Origin: Microvirga sp.
Lineage (GTDB): Bacteria; Pseudomonadota; Alphaproteobacteria; Rhizobiales; Beijerinckiaceae
Direction of reading: 5' to 3'
DNA length: 64,000 nucleotides
Assembly (NCBI GenBank): GCA_031181145.1
Contig: JAPSLB010000003.1
Coordinates: 94,304-158,303 of the forward strand
Position 1 is the stretch's first letter. Each line of letters starts with the position of its first letter. Below, piece after piece: positions 8,110 to 16,008 of this stretch. A program made the translations under genes and the position numbers. A model generated the notes under the pieces. The model saw only the letters and a program-made list of their open reading frames with translations, was not told where the DNA came from and searched no databases.

Positions 8110-8306
8110 GCGGGGATATCCGTTTCGAAGCCTATCTCCGATCCGGGTTCATGACCGATACAGCCAATTACTTCATGTCTGCAATGCTTGGCAGTATTAG
8201 AGTTGTCGCCCAGCAATATGAACGCTGTATGAATGGTAATCTAAATAATCGGCCTAGTAATGGTCGAGAATGAAACCTTTTTTATTTTTGTAGATTGGTT
8301 ACGCAC

Positions 8307-8324
8307 AAATGGTGCTCACCATTT
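8307..8324. promoter_or_regulatory. Perfect palindrome upstream of the secreted Tyr/Gly-rich protein
   Basis: AAATGGTG-CT-CACCATTT has 8-bp arms with a 2-bp centre. It lies in AT-rich sequence 16 bp before the ATG at 8341 and just upstream of the GAGG ribosome-binding site. The 2-nt centre suits a dimeric repressor site better than an RNA hairpin. Candidate operator. Confidence 0.4.
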
Positions 8325-8340
8325 TGGTATGAGGTTTGTC

Positions 8341-8913
8341 ATGAAGAAGGTGATCCTGCTCTCGAGCGCTGCCTTGCTGACAGTCGCGAGCATCGGCTCG
8401 GCCCAAGCTCAAAGAGTTTATCGCGGTGACGGCTGGCGTGGCGGTTATCACCACCATCACTATCGTCATCGCGGCTGGGGCAACGGCGGTGCCTTGGCCG
8501 CCGGCCTGATCGGCGGTGCGCTGCTGGGCGGCCTCGTCAGCGCCGCTGCGACTCCGGCCTATGGCTATCCCGCCTATGGCTATCCTGCCTACGGATACCC
8601 GGCTTACGGCTACAGCTACGGGTACAGCTATCCAGCTTACAGCTATGGCTACGGTTCCCCCTATAGCTATGGCTATTATGCGGCTCCCGTTTCGACCCGC
8701 GTGGTCTATGCTCCCCCGGTCTATCGCACGCGGGTGGTCTACCGTGAGCCGGCCTACCGCACCCGTGTCGTCTATCGCCAGCCGCAATATCGTACGCGGA
8801 CCGTCTATCGCCGCGACGGCCGGCGCGCCCGCGTCGTCCGCGCGGCCCGTCGCGATGTGGTCACCACCGGGTCCATCCGTGAGCGTCGTCCCGTCCAGGT
8901 GAACTACCGTTGA
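8341..8913 (+). CDS. Secreted Tyr/Gly-rich repeat protein
   Basis: 190 aa. Residues 1-23 form a signal peptide ending GSAQA. A His-rich patch (HHHHYRHR) and a glycine-zipper-like hydrophobic segment (ALAAGLIGGALLGGLVSAAA) follow, then tandem Pro-Ala-Tyr-Gly-Tyr repeats at about residues 75-95, more Tyr/Gly, and a C-terminal basic region with four repeats of the form YRTRVVYR. ATG 8341 has GAGG 6 nt upstream. Such proteins are common in Methylobacteriaceae, but no function is known; outer-membrane or surface location is inferred. A strong terminator follows at 8935-8971. Confidence 0.8.
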   Translation: MKKVILLSSAALLTVASIGSAQAQRVYRGDGWRGGYHHHHYRHRGWGNGGALAAGLIGGALLGGLVSAAATPAYGYPAYGYPAYGYPAYGYSYGYSYPAYSYGYGSPYSYGYYAAPVSTRVVYAPPVYRTRVVYREPAYRTRVVYRQPQYRTRTVYRRDGRRARVVRAARRDVVTTGSIRERRPVQVNYR

Positions 8914-8934
8914 GCCCAAAGCACTCGCCAGCTG

Positions 8935-8971
8935 AGGCCGCCTCCTTTCAGAGGCGGCCTTCATCGTTTTT
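8935..8971 (+). terminator. Intrinsic terminator of the Tyr/Gly-rich protein gene
   Basis: Perfect 10-bp stem AGGCCGCCTC/GAGGCGGCCT with a 6-nt loop, then TCATCG and five T. It begins 21 bp after the stop. Confidence 0.8.
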
Positions 8972-9011
8972 CAGCGGCCGTCCTGCGGGGAGAGACCTTT
9001 TACCGTCGCGC

Positions 9012-10211
9012 CTATGCTGAAGCAGTCTCGCGCACGACGGCGTCCGGACGGGTCCGGATCTCCGGCAGCAATTCAAGGCCGAGGCCGGGCTTCATGTTCA
9101 CCGTGACTTCTCCCTTCGTGACCGTCGGCAGCTCCGTCACCAGTTCCCTGTACCAGCCCATATAGAAGGCGCGGACGCTCTCCTGGATGAGCGCGTTGCG
9201 GGCATGCAGGGAAAAATGGCAGGACGCCGCATAGACCACGGGCCCCGTGCAATCGTGCGGGGCGACGGGAACATGCCAGGCTTCCGCCAGGGCCGCGATC
9301 TTGCGCGCTTCCGTCAGGCCTCCGCACCAGGACAGATCGAGCATGGCCACGCCCGCGACGCCGGTTTCGAGATATTCCCGGAAAGCGTGGGTGTAGGAGA
9401 GGGTTTCGGAGGCGCAGACCCAGGCCTTCGAATGACGCGCGTATTCCTTCAGGTCGCCGATATTGTCGAGACGGAAGGGGTCCTCGTGCCAGTAGGTGTC
9501 GAACTCCGCGAGCGCGCCCGCGAGCTTCTTTGCCATCGGGAGGCTCCACAGGGAGTGAAACTCCACCATGATGTCCATCTTGTCGCCGACGGCGTTGCGG
9601 ATCCTGGCGAAGGGTTCGAGCGCGGTCCGCAATTCATCCGGTGAGATGTCGTAGCCGTTGCTGCGCTCGGCTGCGACGTCGAAGGGCCAGATCTTCATGC
9701 CGGTGATGCCCTGTTCCAGGAGAGAGTGGGCCAGGTCGTCGGCGTGATGCAGAAAGGCTTCCAGGTCCTCGTAATCGCCTTCGACCTGCCCGATGCCCCA
9801 GTTCGCCACCTTCTGCGCGCGGCCGTCGCGGATATAGCGGTAGCCGGCGCAGGTGTTGTACACGCGGATCCTGTCCCGCGAGCGGCCGCCCAGCATGTCG
9901 CAAACGGGCTTGCCGTGCGCCTTGCCGAAGATGTCCCAGAGGGCGATGTCTATGGCGGAGTTGCCGCGGGTTTCCACGCCCGCAGAGCGCCAGCCGAGGT
10001 AGTTCTGCAGGTCGCGGTTGATCCCTTCGATCTGAAGCGGGTCGCGTCCGATCAGCTTCGCCGCCACCGTTTCATGAATGTAGGCCTCGACGGCGGCGGC
10101 GCCCATGAAGGTCTCTCCGAGCCCGACGATTCCCTCATCCGTGTGAAGCCGCACCCACACGATGTTCGCGAATTCCTGAAGGCGGATGGTTTCGACCCGG
10201 GTGATCTTCAT
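9012..10211 (-). CDS. Mandelate racemase/muconate lactonizing enzyme family protein (probable sugar-acid dehydratase)
   Basis: Enolase-superfamily enzyme of 399 aa. The capping domain begins MKITRVETIRLQEF. The barrel has metal-binding acidic residues in MVEFHSLW, WHEDPF and CASETLSY and a His in VPVAPHDCTGP; the E-x-H of the first ligand recalls the D-x-H of galactonate/mannonate dehydratases. Such enzymes dehydrate aldonic or uronic acids to 2-keto-3-deoxy acids; the exact substrate cannot be read. ATG 10211 is preferred to the upstream in-frame start at 10328 because homology begins at MKITRVE. It is divergent from the TRAP transporter and DenD-like gene, which suggests one sugar-acid pathway. 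Confidence 0.88.
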   Translation of the reverse strand: MKITRVETIRLQEFANIVWVRLHTDEGIVGLGETFMGAAAVEAYIHETVAAKLIGRDPLQIEGINRDLQNYLGWRSAGVETRGNSAIDIALWDIFGKAHGKPVCDMLGGRSRDRIRVYNTCAGYRYIRDGRAQKVANWGIGQVEGDYEDLEAFLHHADDLAHSLLEQGITGMKIWPFDVAAERSNGYDISPDELRTALEPFARIRNAVGDKMDIMVEFHSLWSLPMAKKLAGALAEFDTYWHEDPFRLDNIGDLKEYARHSKAWVCASETLSYTHAFREYLETGVAGVAMLDLSWCGGLTEARKIAALAEAWHVPVAPHDCTGPVVYAASCHFSLHARNALIQESVRAFYMGWYRELVTELPTVTKGEVTVNMKPGLGLELLPEIRTRPDAVVRETASA

Positions 10212-10415
10212 AGGCGTCTCTCGCGGCTGCGTCCCTGAAACGGCGCCGGGCGGCAGGGGGAGCGTGTCCTGATTCAGGGGCAAGCATATCCATGCCCATG
10301 CCGGGAGATCCACCGAGACCGGCAGCAAAACAGCTATTCATAAGTCGAATGTGTAACATCGATGCGGCGTGGCGTCTCATACCATTAGCTGATCTCGCTT
10401 CGCCCCTGCTCGGCT

Positions 10416-10426
10416 TGAATAATTCA
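10416..10426. promoter_or_regulatory. Inverted repeat in the divergent promoter region of the sugar-acid cluster
   Basis: TGAAT-A-ATTCA, a perfect 5-bp-arm palindrome 50 bp before dctQ-like gene 10477, inside the 265-bp spacer shared with the divergent MR/MLE gene. It is a candidate operator for an unlinked regulator (no GntR, LacI or IclR gene is adjacent). Confidence 0.3.
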
Positions 10427-10476
10427 CCCCCGCGAACAGAATAGTAGCAAAGCAATAATCCAGGGCGGGAGGAGCC

Positions 10477-11019
10477 GTGAGCAGGATAGGAGCCTTCTTC
10501 TTCAAAGGCTTGGAAGGACTCATGGTCTTTCTTCTCGCCGGCATGGTCGTCATGGTGTTCGGCAATGTCGTGCTGCGTTACCTCTTCGACACCGGCATCG
10601 ACGTGTCGGAGGAGCTGTCCCGGTTCTTCTTCGTCTGGCTCACCTTCATCGGCGCCGTCGTGGTCGGGCGGGAGAATGCCCATCTCGGCGTCGAAACCCT
10701 CGTGTCGAAGCTCGGAGACAGGGGCCGCAAGGTCTGCATGGTCCTGTCCGACATCTTCGTGATCATCTGCTGCGCCATCTTCTTCTGGGGAACCTGGCTG
10801 CAGGCGGAGATCAACGCCACGAACTTCGCCCCCATCACCGAGATCTCCATGCTTTGGGTCTACGGCATCGGTTATTTCACGAGCGTCGGCCTGGGTCTGA
10901 TGGCGGTCTTCAGAATTCTGCGGGTGCTCACGGGACGGATCAGCGAGCGGGAACTGAGGGCCTTCGCCGGGGACTACAGCGACGATGAAGCCCATGCCTT
11001 GAGGGAGCGGCTCGAGTGA
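10477..11019 (+). CDS. TRAP transporter small permease (DctQ type)
   Basis: 180 aa with four membrane helices, the first MVFLLAGMVVMVFGNVVLRYLF and the second containing the family motif SEELSRFFFVWLTFIGAVV. DctQ-type subunits pair with the large permease and a periplasmic binding protein to import organic or sugar acids using the sodium/proton gradient. The GTGA overlap with the next gene shows translational coupling. Its neighbours indicate a sugar-acid substrate. Confidence 0.92.
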   Translation: MSRIGAFFFKGLEGLMVFLLAGMVVMVFGNVVLRYLFDTGIDVSEELSRFFFVWLTFIGAVVVGRENAHLGVETLVSKLGDRGRKVCMVLSDIFVIICCAIFFWGTWLQAEINATNFAPITEISMLWVYGIGYFTSVGLGLMAVFRILRVLTGRISERELRAFAGDYSDDEAHALRERLE

Positions 11020-12299
11020 CGATCCTCGTCTTCCTTTTCTCCCTGCTTGGGGCGATGGCGCTCGGCATGCCGATCGCCTTCGCGCTCATCGTCTGCGCGC
11101 TCGCGCTCATGTTGTGGCTCGGCAATTTCGACAGCCAGATCGTGGCCCAGAACATGATCATCGGCGCGGATAACTTCCAGCTTCTGGCCGTCCCGTTCTT
11201 CCTCCTGGCAGGGGAACTGATGAACGCGGGCGGCCTGTCGAAGCGCATCGTCAACTTCGCTCTCGCGTGTCTCGGGCACATTCATGGAGGATTGGGCTAC
11301 GTCGCCATCGTCGCGGCGATGATCCTCGCCGCCCTGTCGGGGTCGGCGGCGGCCGATACGGCGGCGCTCGCGGCGATCCTGATCCCGATGATGCGCAATG
11401 CGGGATACGACATTCCGCGATCGGCAGGTCTCATCGCGGCAGGCGGCATCATCGCGCCGGTGATTCCGCCGTCCATCGGCTTCATCGTCTTCGGGGTGGC
11501 GGCGAACGTATCGATTTCGCAACTGTTCCTGGCAGGCGTCGCTCCAGGCATCATGATGGCTCTGTCGCTCGTCGTCGCCTGGTGGATCGTCAGCCGGAAG
11601 GACAAGCTGAAGACCTCGCCTCGCACCAGCATGCGGGAGCGCGGGAAGGCTTTCGTCGACGGTTTCTTCGCCCTCCTGATGCCTGTGATGATCCTGGGCG
11701 GCATCAAATGGGGCATCGTCACGCCGACAGAGGCGGCCGTTCTGGCCGCGGTCTATGCATTCGTTATTGGCATGTTCGTCTACCGCGAGCTGAAGCCGTC
11801 GATGCTCTACGGCATTCTCTTGCGAGCAGCCAAGACGACGGCCGTGGTGATGTTCCTCGTCGCGGCGGCGCTGGTGTCCGCGTGGCTCATCACCCAGGCC
11901 AATATTCCCGCTGAAATCAGCAACCTGATCCAGCCGCTCATGGGCAACCAGATCCTGCTCATGTTCGTCCTGATGTTCCTGGTCGTCATCGTGGGCACGG
12001 CGCTGGACTTCTCGCCGACGGTGCTGATCCTGACGCCGGTCCTCATGCCCATCGTGAAACAGGCGGGCATCGATCCGGTCTATTTCGGCGTCCTGTTCAT
12101 CATCAACAATGCAATCGGGCTGATCACCCCGCCGGTGGGCATCGTGCTCAACGTCGTGAGCGGCGTCGCCCGTGTTCCGTTGGGAGCCGTGATCAAAGGG
12201 GTCAATCCCTTTCTGATCGCGCAGCTCGTCGTGCTCGTTCTGCTCATCGTCTTCCCTGACCTCGTGATGGTGCCCCTGTCGTGGCTGAGGGGGCGGTGA
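11016..12299 (+). CDS. TRAP transporter large permease (DctM type)
   Basis: 427 aa with about 12 hydrophobic segments, starting TILVFLFSLLGAMALGMPIA. Family motifs seen include AQNMIIGADNFQLLAVPFF, GSAAADTAALAAILIPMM and NNAIGLITPPVGIVLNV. It is the ion-coupled transport subunit of the TRAP system. It starts at GTG 11016, overlapping the small permease stop by 4 nt, and is followed by the binding protein 35 bp later. Length is normal for the family. Confidence 0.95.
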   Translation: MTILVFLFSLLGAMALGMPIAFALIVCALALMLWLGNFDSQIVAQNMIIGADNFQLLAVPFFLLAGELMNAGGLSKRIVNFALACLGHIHGGLGYVAIVAAMILAALSGSAAADTAALAAILIPMMRNAGYDIPRSAGLIAAGGIIAPVIPPSIGFIVFGVAANVSISQLFLAGVAPGIMMALSLVVAWWIVSRKDKLKTSPRTSMRERGKAFVDGFFALLMPVMILGGIKWGIVTPTEAAVLAAVYAFVIGMFVYRELKPSMLYGILLRAAKTTAVVMFLVAAALVSAWLITQANIPAEISNLIQPLMGNQILLMFVLMFLVVIVGTALDFSPTVLILTPVLMPIVKQAGIDPVYFGVLFIINNAIGLITPPVGIVLNVVSGVARVPLGAVIKGVNPFLIAQLVVLVLLIVFPDLVMVPLSWLRGR

Positions 12300-12334
12300 G
12301 CAGAGGGGAAAGAAGAAACAGAGAGGAAACCACA

Positions 12335-13345
12335 ATGAAGGCTTTGAAATTCGCACTTGCCGCGAGCGTCGCGGTCACGCTCCTGTCGGCGCTTCCGGCG
12401 GCCGCACAGTTTACGGAGCGCAATATCCGCCTGTCCAACGGCGTCAACGAGGATCACCCGAACGGCAAGGGCGTCGAGACGTTCAGAACCTGCCTCGCCG
12501 ACAGGTCGGGCGGCAAGATGAAGGTTCAGGGTTTCTGGGGCGGAGCCCTGGGCGGCGATCTCCAGGCCACGCAGGCTCTGCGCTCGGGCACGCAGGAAAT
12601 GGTCGTCACGTCGAGCTCGCCGCTCATCGGCATCCTGCCGGAGCTCGGCGTGTTCGACTTGCCGTTCCTCTTCGCCAACGAGAAGGAGGCCGATACCATC
12701 CTCGACGGCGAGTTCGGCAAGCATATCGATGCGAAGCTCGAAGGCGTGGGGCTCGTGAACCTCGCCTATTGGGAGAACGGCTTCCGCAATCTCACGAATT
12801 CCCGCCGCCCGGTGGAGAAGTGGGAGGACTTCAAGGGGCTCAAGGTGCGCGTCATGCAGAACAACGTGTTCCTGGACACGTTCAAGAACATGGGCGCCAA
12901 CGCGGTACCGATGGCCTTCGGAGAGGTGTTCACGGCGCTCGAGACCAGGGCGATCGACGGTCAGGAAAACCCGTTCGTGACCATCGACACCTCCAAGTTC
13001 TACGAGGTGCAGAAATATCTGTCGGTCACCCGCCATGCCTACACGCCGTTCCTGGTTCTCTACTCCAAGAGGCTGTGGGACGGGTTGTCGAAGGATGAGC
13101 AGGCGGCCCTTCGCGAATGCGCCGTCGCCTCCCGCGACGAGCAGCGCAAGGTCTCGCGCGAGCTCTCCCAGGCCTCCCTCGAGAAGATCAAGGGCTCCGG
13201 GGTTCTCGTCAACGAACTGAACGAGCAGGAGGCCAACCGCATGCGCGAGCAGGCGAAGGCCGTGTGGGAAAAGCACGCCTCCACCATCGGCCCAGAGACG
13301 GTGAAGATGATGCAGGACGAGCTGGAAAAGATGCGCAAGAAATAG
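12335..13345 (+). CDS. TRAP transporter substrate-binding protein (DctP type)
   Basis: 336 aa periplasmic binding protein. The signal peptide covers about 1-24 (ALPAAAQ). The mature part contains the DctP pattern: LSNGVNEDHPNGKGVETF, FDLPFLFANEKEAD, FRNLTNSRRPV and KVRVMQNNVFLDTFKNMGA. The last includes the conserved Arg that binds the carboxylate of sugar-acid ligands in this family. ATG 12335 is chosen over an upstream GTG because GAGAGGAAAC lies just before it and the signal peptide then begins correctly. A strong hairpin follows its stop, as is common where the binding protein is made in excess of the permeases. Confidence 0.93.
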   Translation: MKALKFALAASVAVTLLSALPAAAQFTERNIRLSNGVNEDHPNGKGVETFRTCLADRSGGKMKVQGFWGGALGGDLQATQALRSGTQEMVVTSSSPLIGILPELGVFDLPFLFANEKEADTILDGEFGKHIDAKLEGVGLVNLAYWENGFRNLTNSRRPVEKWEDFKGLKVRVMQNNVFLDTFKNMGANAVPMAFGEVFTALETRAIDGQENPFVTIDTSKFYEVQKYLSVTRHAYTPFLVLYSKRLWDGLSKDEQAALRECAVASRDEQRKVSRELSQASLEKIKGSGVLVNELNEQEANRMREQAKAVWEKHASTIGPETVKMMQDELEKMRKK

Positions 13346-13367
13346 CGCGCCCTGTCAAGATCGAAGG

Positions 13368-13402
13368 CACGCCGTCCGGAGCCCGGCGTCCCGGACGGCG
13401 TG
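13368..13402 (+). promoter_or_regulatory. Intercistronic hairpin between the TRAP binding protein and the DenD-like gene
   Basis: CACGCCGTCCGG and CCGGACGGCGTG form a perfect 12-bp stem with an 11-nt loop and no T-run. It is 22 bp after the binding-protein stop and 40 bp before the next gene. It probably stabilises the upstream message or attenuates read-through. Confidence 0.55.
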
Positions 13403-13442
13403 AACCGCCTTTGGACGCTGCTTTTCGAAAAGATATTGAACG

Positions 13443-14423
13443 ATGCGGATTCTCATTCTCGGGGCGGCCGGAATGGTCGGCCGGAAGCTCACCGAGCGGC
13501 TTGTCACGGACGGGCAGTTGAACGGGCGGGCGATCACGCACATGATCCTGCACGACGTTGCGGAGCCCATCGCTCCGCAGGCTCCCTTCGAAGTCACGGC
13601 GCTCACCTCCGACTTCTCCCGCCCCGGCGAGGCGGACAGGCTCGTGGCGAGCCGTCCGGATGCCATCTTCCATCTCGCGGCCATCGTCTCGGGCGAGGCG
13701 GAGGCGGATCTGGAGAAGGGCTACAGGATCAATCTCGACGGCACCCGCTTCCTCTTCGACGCCGTCCGTCGGGTGGGCGACGGCTATCGTCCGCGTCTGG
13801 TCTTCACATCCTCCATCGCCGTGTTCGGCGCTCCGTTCCCGGAAGCCATCGACGACGCGTTCTTCCTCACGCCGCTCACGAGTTACGGCACGCAGAAGGC
13901 CATCGGTGAATTGCTTCTCGCCGACTATACGCGGCGCGGGTTCTTCGACGGCGTCGGCATCCGCCTTCCCACGATTTGCGTGCGTCCGGGCAAGCCCAAC
14001 AAAGCAGCTTCCGGCTTCTTTTCGAGCATCATCCGCGAGCCCCTGAACGGGCAGGAGGCCGTGTTGCCTGTGCCGGAAGACGTGCGCCATGCCCATGCAT
14101 CGCCGCGCTCCGCCGTGGGCTTCCTCATGCATGCGGCGACTATCGATACGGAAACGATCGGTCCGCGCCGCAATCTCACCATGCCGAGCGTTTCGGTGAC
14201 CGTTGCGGAGCAGATCGACGCGTTGCGGCGCATCGCCGGAGACAAGGTCGCGTCCAGAATCCGCCGCGAACCCGATCCTGACATCATGCGCATGGTGGCC
14301 GGATGGCCGCCGCGCTTCGACGCCAGCCGCGCCGAGAGCCTCGGTTTCAAGGCGGAGGAGAGCTTCGACGAGATCGTCCGCCTGCATATCGAGGATGAAC
14401 TCGGCGGCAGGATTGCGGGTTGA
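13443..14423 (+). CDS. denD: NAD-dependent epimerase/dehydrogenase, D-erythronate dehydrogenase (DenD)-like
   Basis: Extended short-chain dehydrogenase of 326 aa. The Rossmann motif is LILGAAGMVGRKL, the catalytic Ser is in VFTSSIAVFGAPFPEAI and the Tyr-x-x-x-Lys is YGTQK. The stretch GIRLPTICVRPGKPNKAASG is characteristic of the DenD group, which oxidises D-erythronate at C2 in tetronate catabolism. The further partners OtnK/OtnC/OtnI are not in the window, so the substrate may differ. It follows the TRAP genes by 97 bp and shares their direction. The ribosome-binding site is weak. Confidence 0.85.
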   Translation: MRILILGAAGMVGRKLTERLVTDGQLNGRAITHMILHDVAEPIAPQAPFEVTALTSDFSRPGEADRLVASRPDAIFHLAAIVSGEAEADLEKGYRINLDGTRFLFDAVRRVGDGYRPRLVFTSSIAVFGAPFPEAIDDAFFLTPLTSYGTQKAIGELLLADYTRRGFFDGVGIRLPTICVRPGKPNKAASGFFSSIIREPLNGQEAVLPVPEDVRHAHASPRSAVGFLMHAATIDTETIGPRRNLTMPSVSVTVAEQIDALRRIAGDKVASRIRREPDPDIMRMVAGWPPRFDASRAESLGFKAEESFDEIVRLHIEDELGGRIAG

Positions 14424-14578
14424 CCGGCATTGTCATCGCGCCCTCGGGCAGCCCTTCCTCTTCGTGCCGGTGGGGCATGACCGGCGATCAACATGCGGTT
14501 TTCAAGGCGATTTGCGCACTTTCACGACATTTGCCTTGTGGAAACGGCGCTTAGGCAACTTGGAACTTTGTTCCCAAT

Positions 14579-14594
14579 CACTATGCAGATAGTG
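14579..14594. promoter_or_regulatory. Palindrome upstream of the HU-like gene
   Basis: CACTAT-GCAG-ATAGTG, perfect 6-bp arms, 36 bp before GTG 14631. It could be an operator or a leader hairpin. The region 14424-14630 otherwise holds only the promoter and the ribosome-binding site AAAGGAG. Confidence 0.35.
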
Positions 14595-14630
14595 CTAAAT
14601 ACGAGTATGGCCTCGTGAAAGGAGTTTCCA

Positions 14631-15161
14631 GTGGCAAAGAGTGCAACCAAGAAAGCCCCGGCCCGCAAGGCCGCAGCAACCAAGGCAACCAAGGCTCCGG
14701 CCAAGGCGACAGCGGCAAAGGCGGCAGCCAAGTCCGCAAACAAGACCGCAGCCAAGGCGACGGCCAAAACGGCCGCGAAGACGGCAGCCAAGAAGCCGGT
14801 GAAGGCCGCCGCTTCCAAAACCTCTGCGAAAACCTCCGCGAAGGCTGTCGCGAAGAAGCCCGTGAAGGGGCCGACGACGAGCAACGGCATCCTGACGCTG
14901 CGTCACATCTCTGAGGCGCTGTCCGAGATGCACGAGCTTCCGAAGCGCCAGGTGAACGAGATGATGACCCAGGTCGTCGATTTCATCGCCAAGAGCCTGA
15001 AGAAGGGCGAGAAGATCCGCCTGACCGGCCTCGGCATCCTCCAGGTTCGCAAGCGCGCCGCCCGCATGGGCCGCAACCCGCAGACGGGCGAGCCGGTGAA
15101 GATCAAGGCCTCGAAGAAGATCGCCTTCCGCGCCGCTAAGGACCTGAAGGAATCGATCTGA
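14631..15161 (+). CDS. HU family DNA-binding protein with long Lys/Ala-rich N-terminal tail
   Basis: 176 aa. Residues 1 to about 80 are almost only Ala, Lys, Thr, Ser and Pro in repeats such as AAKSANKTAAK and TAAKKPVKAAA, resembling histone H1 C-terminal tails. Residues about 85-176 form a typical HU/IHF fold: LRHISEALSEMHELPKRQVN, GLGILQVRKRAARMGRNPQT and IKASKKIAFRAAKDLK, with the Arg/Asn-Pro of the DNA-intercalating arm. It starts at GTG 14631 with AAAGGAG 6 nt upstream. An abundant nucleoid protein is the likely role. It stands alone, with its own terminator. Confidence 0.9.
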   Translation: MAKSATKKAPARKAAATKATKAPAKATAAKAAAKSANKTAAKATAKTAAKTAAKKPVKAAASKTSAKTSAKAVAKKPVKGPTTSNGILTLRHISEALSEMHELPKRQVNEMMTQVVDFIAKSLKKGEKIRLTGLGILQVRKRAARMGRNPQTGEPVKIKASKKIAFRAAKDLKESI

Positions 15162-15171
15162 GGTTTCAGCA

Positions 15172-15200
15172 GCGGTGCGGCACGGACGAGGCCGCACCGC
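15172..15200 (+). terminator. Terminator of the HU-like gene
   Basis: GCGGTGCGGC/GCCGCACCGC, a perfect 10-bp stem with a 9-nt loop starting 11 bp after the stop, followed by AGTTTCG (short T-run). Confidence 0.6.
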
Positions 15201-15495
15201 AGTTTCGCGATTGCGCCGCCTATCAGCCCTCGGATTTTCTGTTCCCAATTCCGGTTGAGCGCAAGCCGCGTGTGAGGGTGAGGGAAGAAGCCGCGGCTAT
15301 GTTTCTCACCTCGACGACAGCCCACCCGTATCAACATCGGCGATGAGGATTGCGGGACGTCCGCAGGCGCAGCGTGCCCGTCTTTCGGCGCACATATCGC
15401 CCAGCAAGGGCATCGGCTCGCGGCGTCCGCCGCTCGTCAGGTTGCTTGTCTCACCGCCTTGTGCCGGGCTTCCCGATTTGAAGAATTCACAAACG
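15201..15495. other. Gene-free spacer between HU and rpmG terminators
   Basis: About 295 bp flanked by the HU terminator and the rpmG terminator. I see no ORF with coding character, no tRNA and no strong repeat. Confidence 0.5.
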
Positions 15496-15526
15496 AAAAA
15501 GCCGCCCCGATGAGGAGGCGGCTTTT
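15496..15526 (-). terminator. Terminator of rpmG
   Basis: GCCGCC/GGCGGC stem flanked by five A on the left and four T on the right, so it can work in both directions. It lies 26 bp downstream of the rpmG stop on the minus strand. Confidence 0.75.
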
Positions 15527-15552
15527 CGATTCTGCGGCTGTTCGCAGGAAGC

Positions 15553-15720
15553 TTACTTGATCTTGGCTTCCTTGAACTCCACGTGCTTCTTCGCGACCGG
15601 GTCGTACTTCTTGAACGACATCTTGTCGGTCATCGTGCGGGAGTTCTTCTTCGTGACGTAGAAATAGCCCGTGTCGGCGGTGGAGACGAGCTTCACTTTG
15701 ATCGTTGCGGCTTTGGCCAT
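15553..15720 (-). CDS. rpmG: 50S ribosomal protein L33
   Basis: 55 aa, full length for L33: [40 protein letters not shown] and [11 protein letters not shown]. It is the form without zinc-binding cysteines. ATG 15720 has GAGG 8 nt upstream; a longer in-frame start at 15783 is not used. It is downstream of the Nudix gene but separated by a palindromic repeat, so it probably has its own promoter. Confidence 0.97.
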   Translation of the reverse strand: MAKAATIKVKLVSTADTGYFYVTKKNSRTMTDKMSFKKYDPVAKKHVEFKEAKIK

Positions 15721-15905
15721 GGGTTGGACCTCTTGTTCGGTTGCAACGCGCTCGGTTGGCCCCGCGGCGTGGCCGAAACGCAAAGGCCGGGCGAACCCGG
15801 CCGGAAAATCATGACGTTCCCATGCCCGATTATGGCGCTTCCGTCAAGGGTTTCGGGGAGAAGGAGGCGAGATTTCCCTTCGGATGGGCTGACGAAGTCT
15901 TGCCC

Positions 15906-15995
15906 CGTCATGGCCGTGCTTGTTCCGGTCGTCCCGGTCGGAGAGGCGTGGCGTCTCTCAGAAGCGGGAGCGCCGGCGCGAGGCCGGCGACGACG
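15906..15995 (-). repeat. Family-2 intergenic palindromic repeat, copy a
   Basis: 90-bp unit starting CGTCATGGCCGTGC and ending GGCCGGCGACGACGG, between the Nudix stop (16009) and rpmG. It aligns along its length with the units at 41527-41617 and, inverted, 49839-49928, with internal hairpins at both ends. Confidence 0.55.
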
Positions 15996-16008
15996 GGCTG
16001 GGAGCGCT

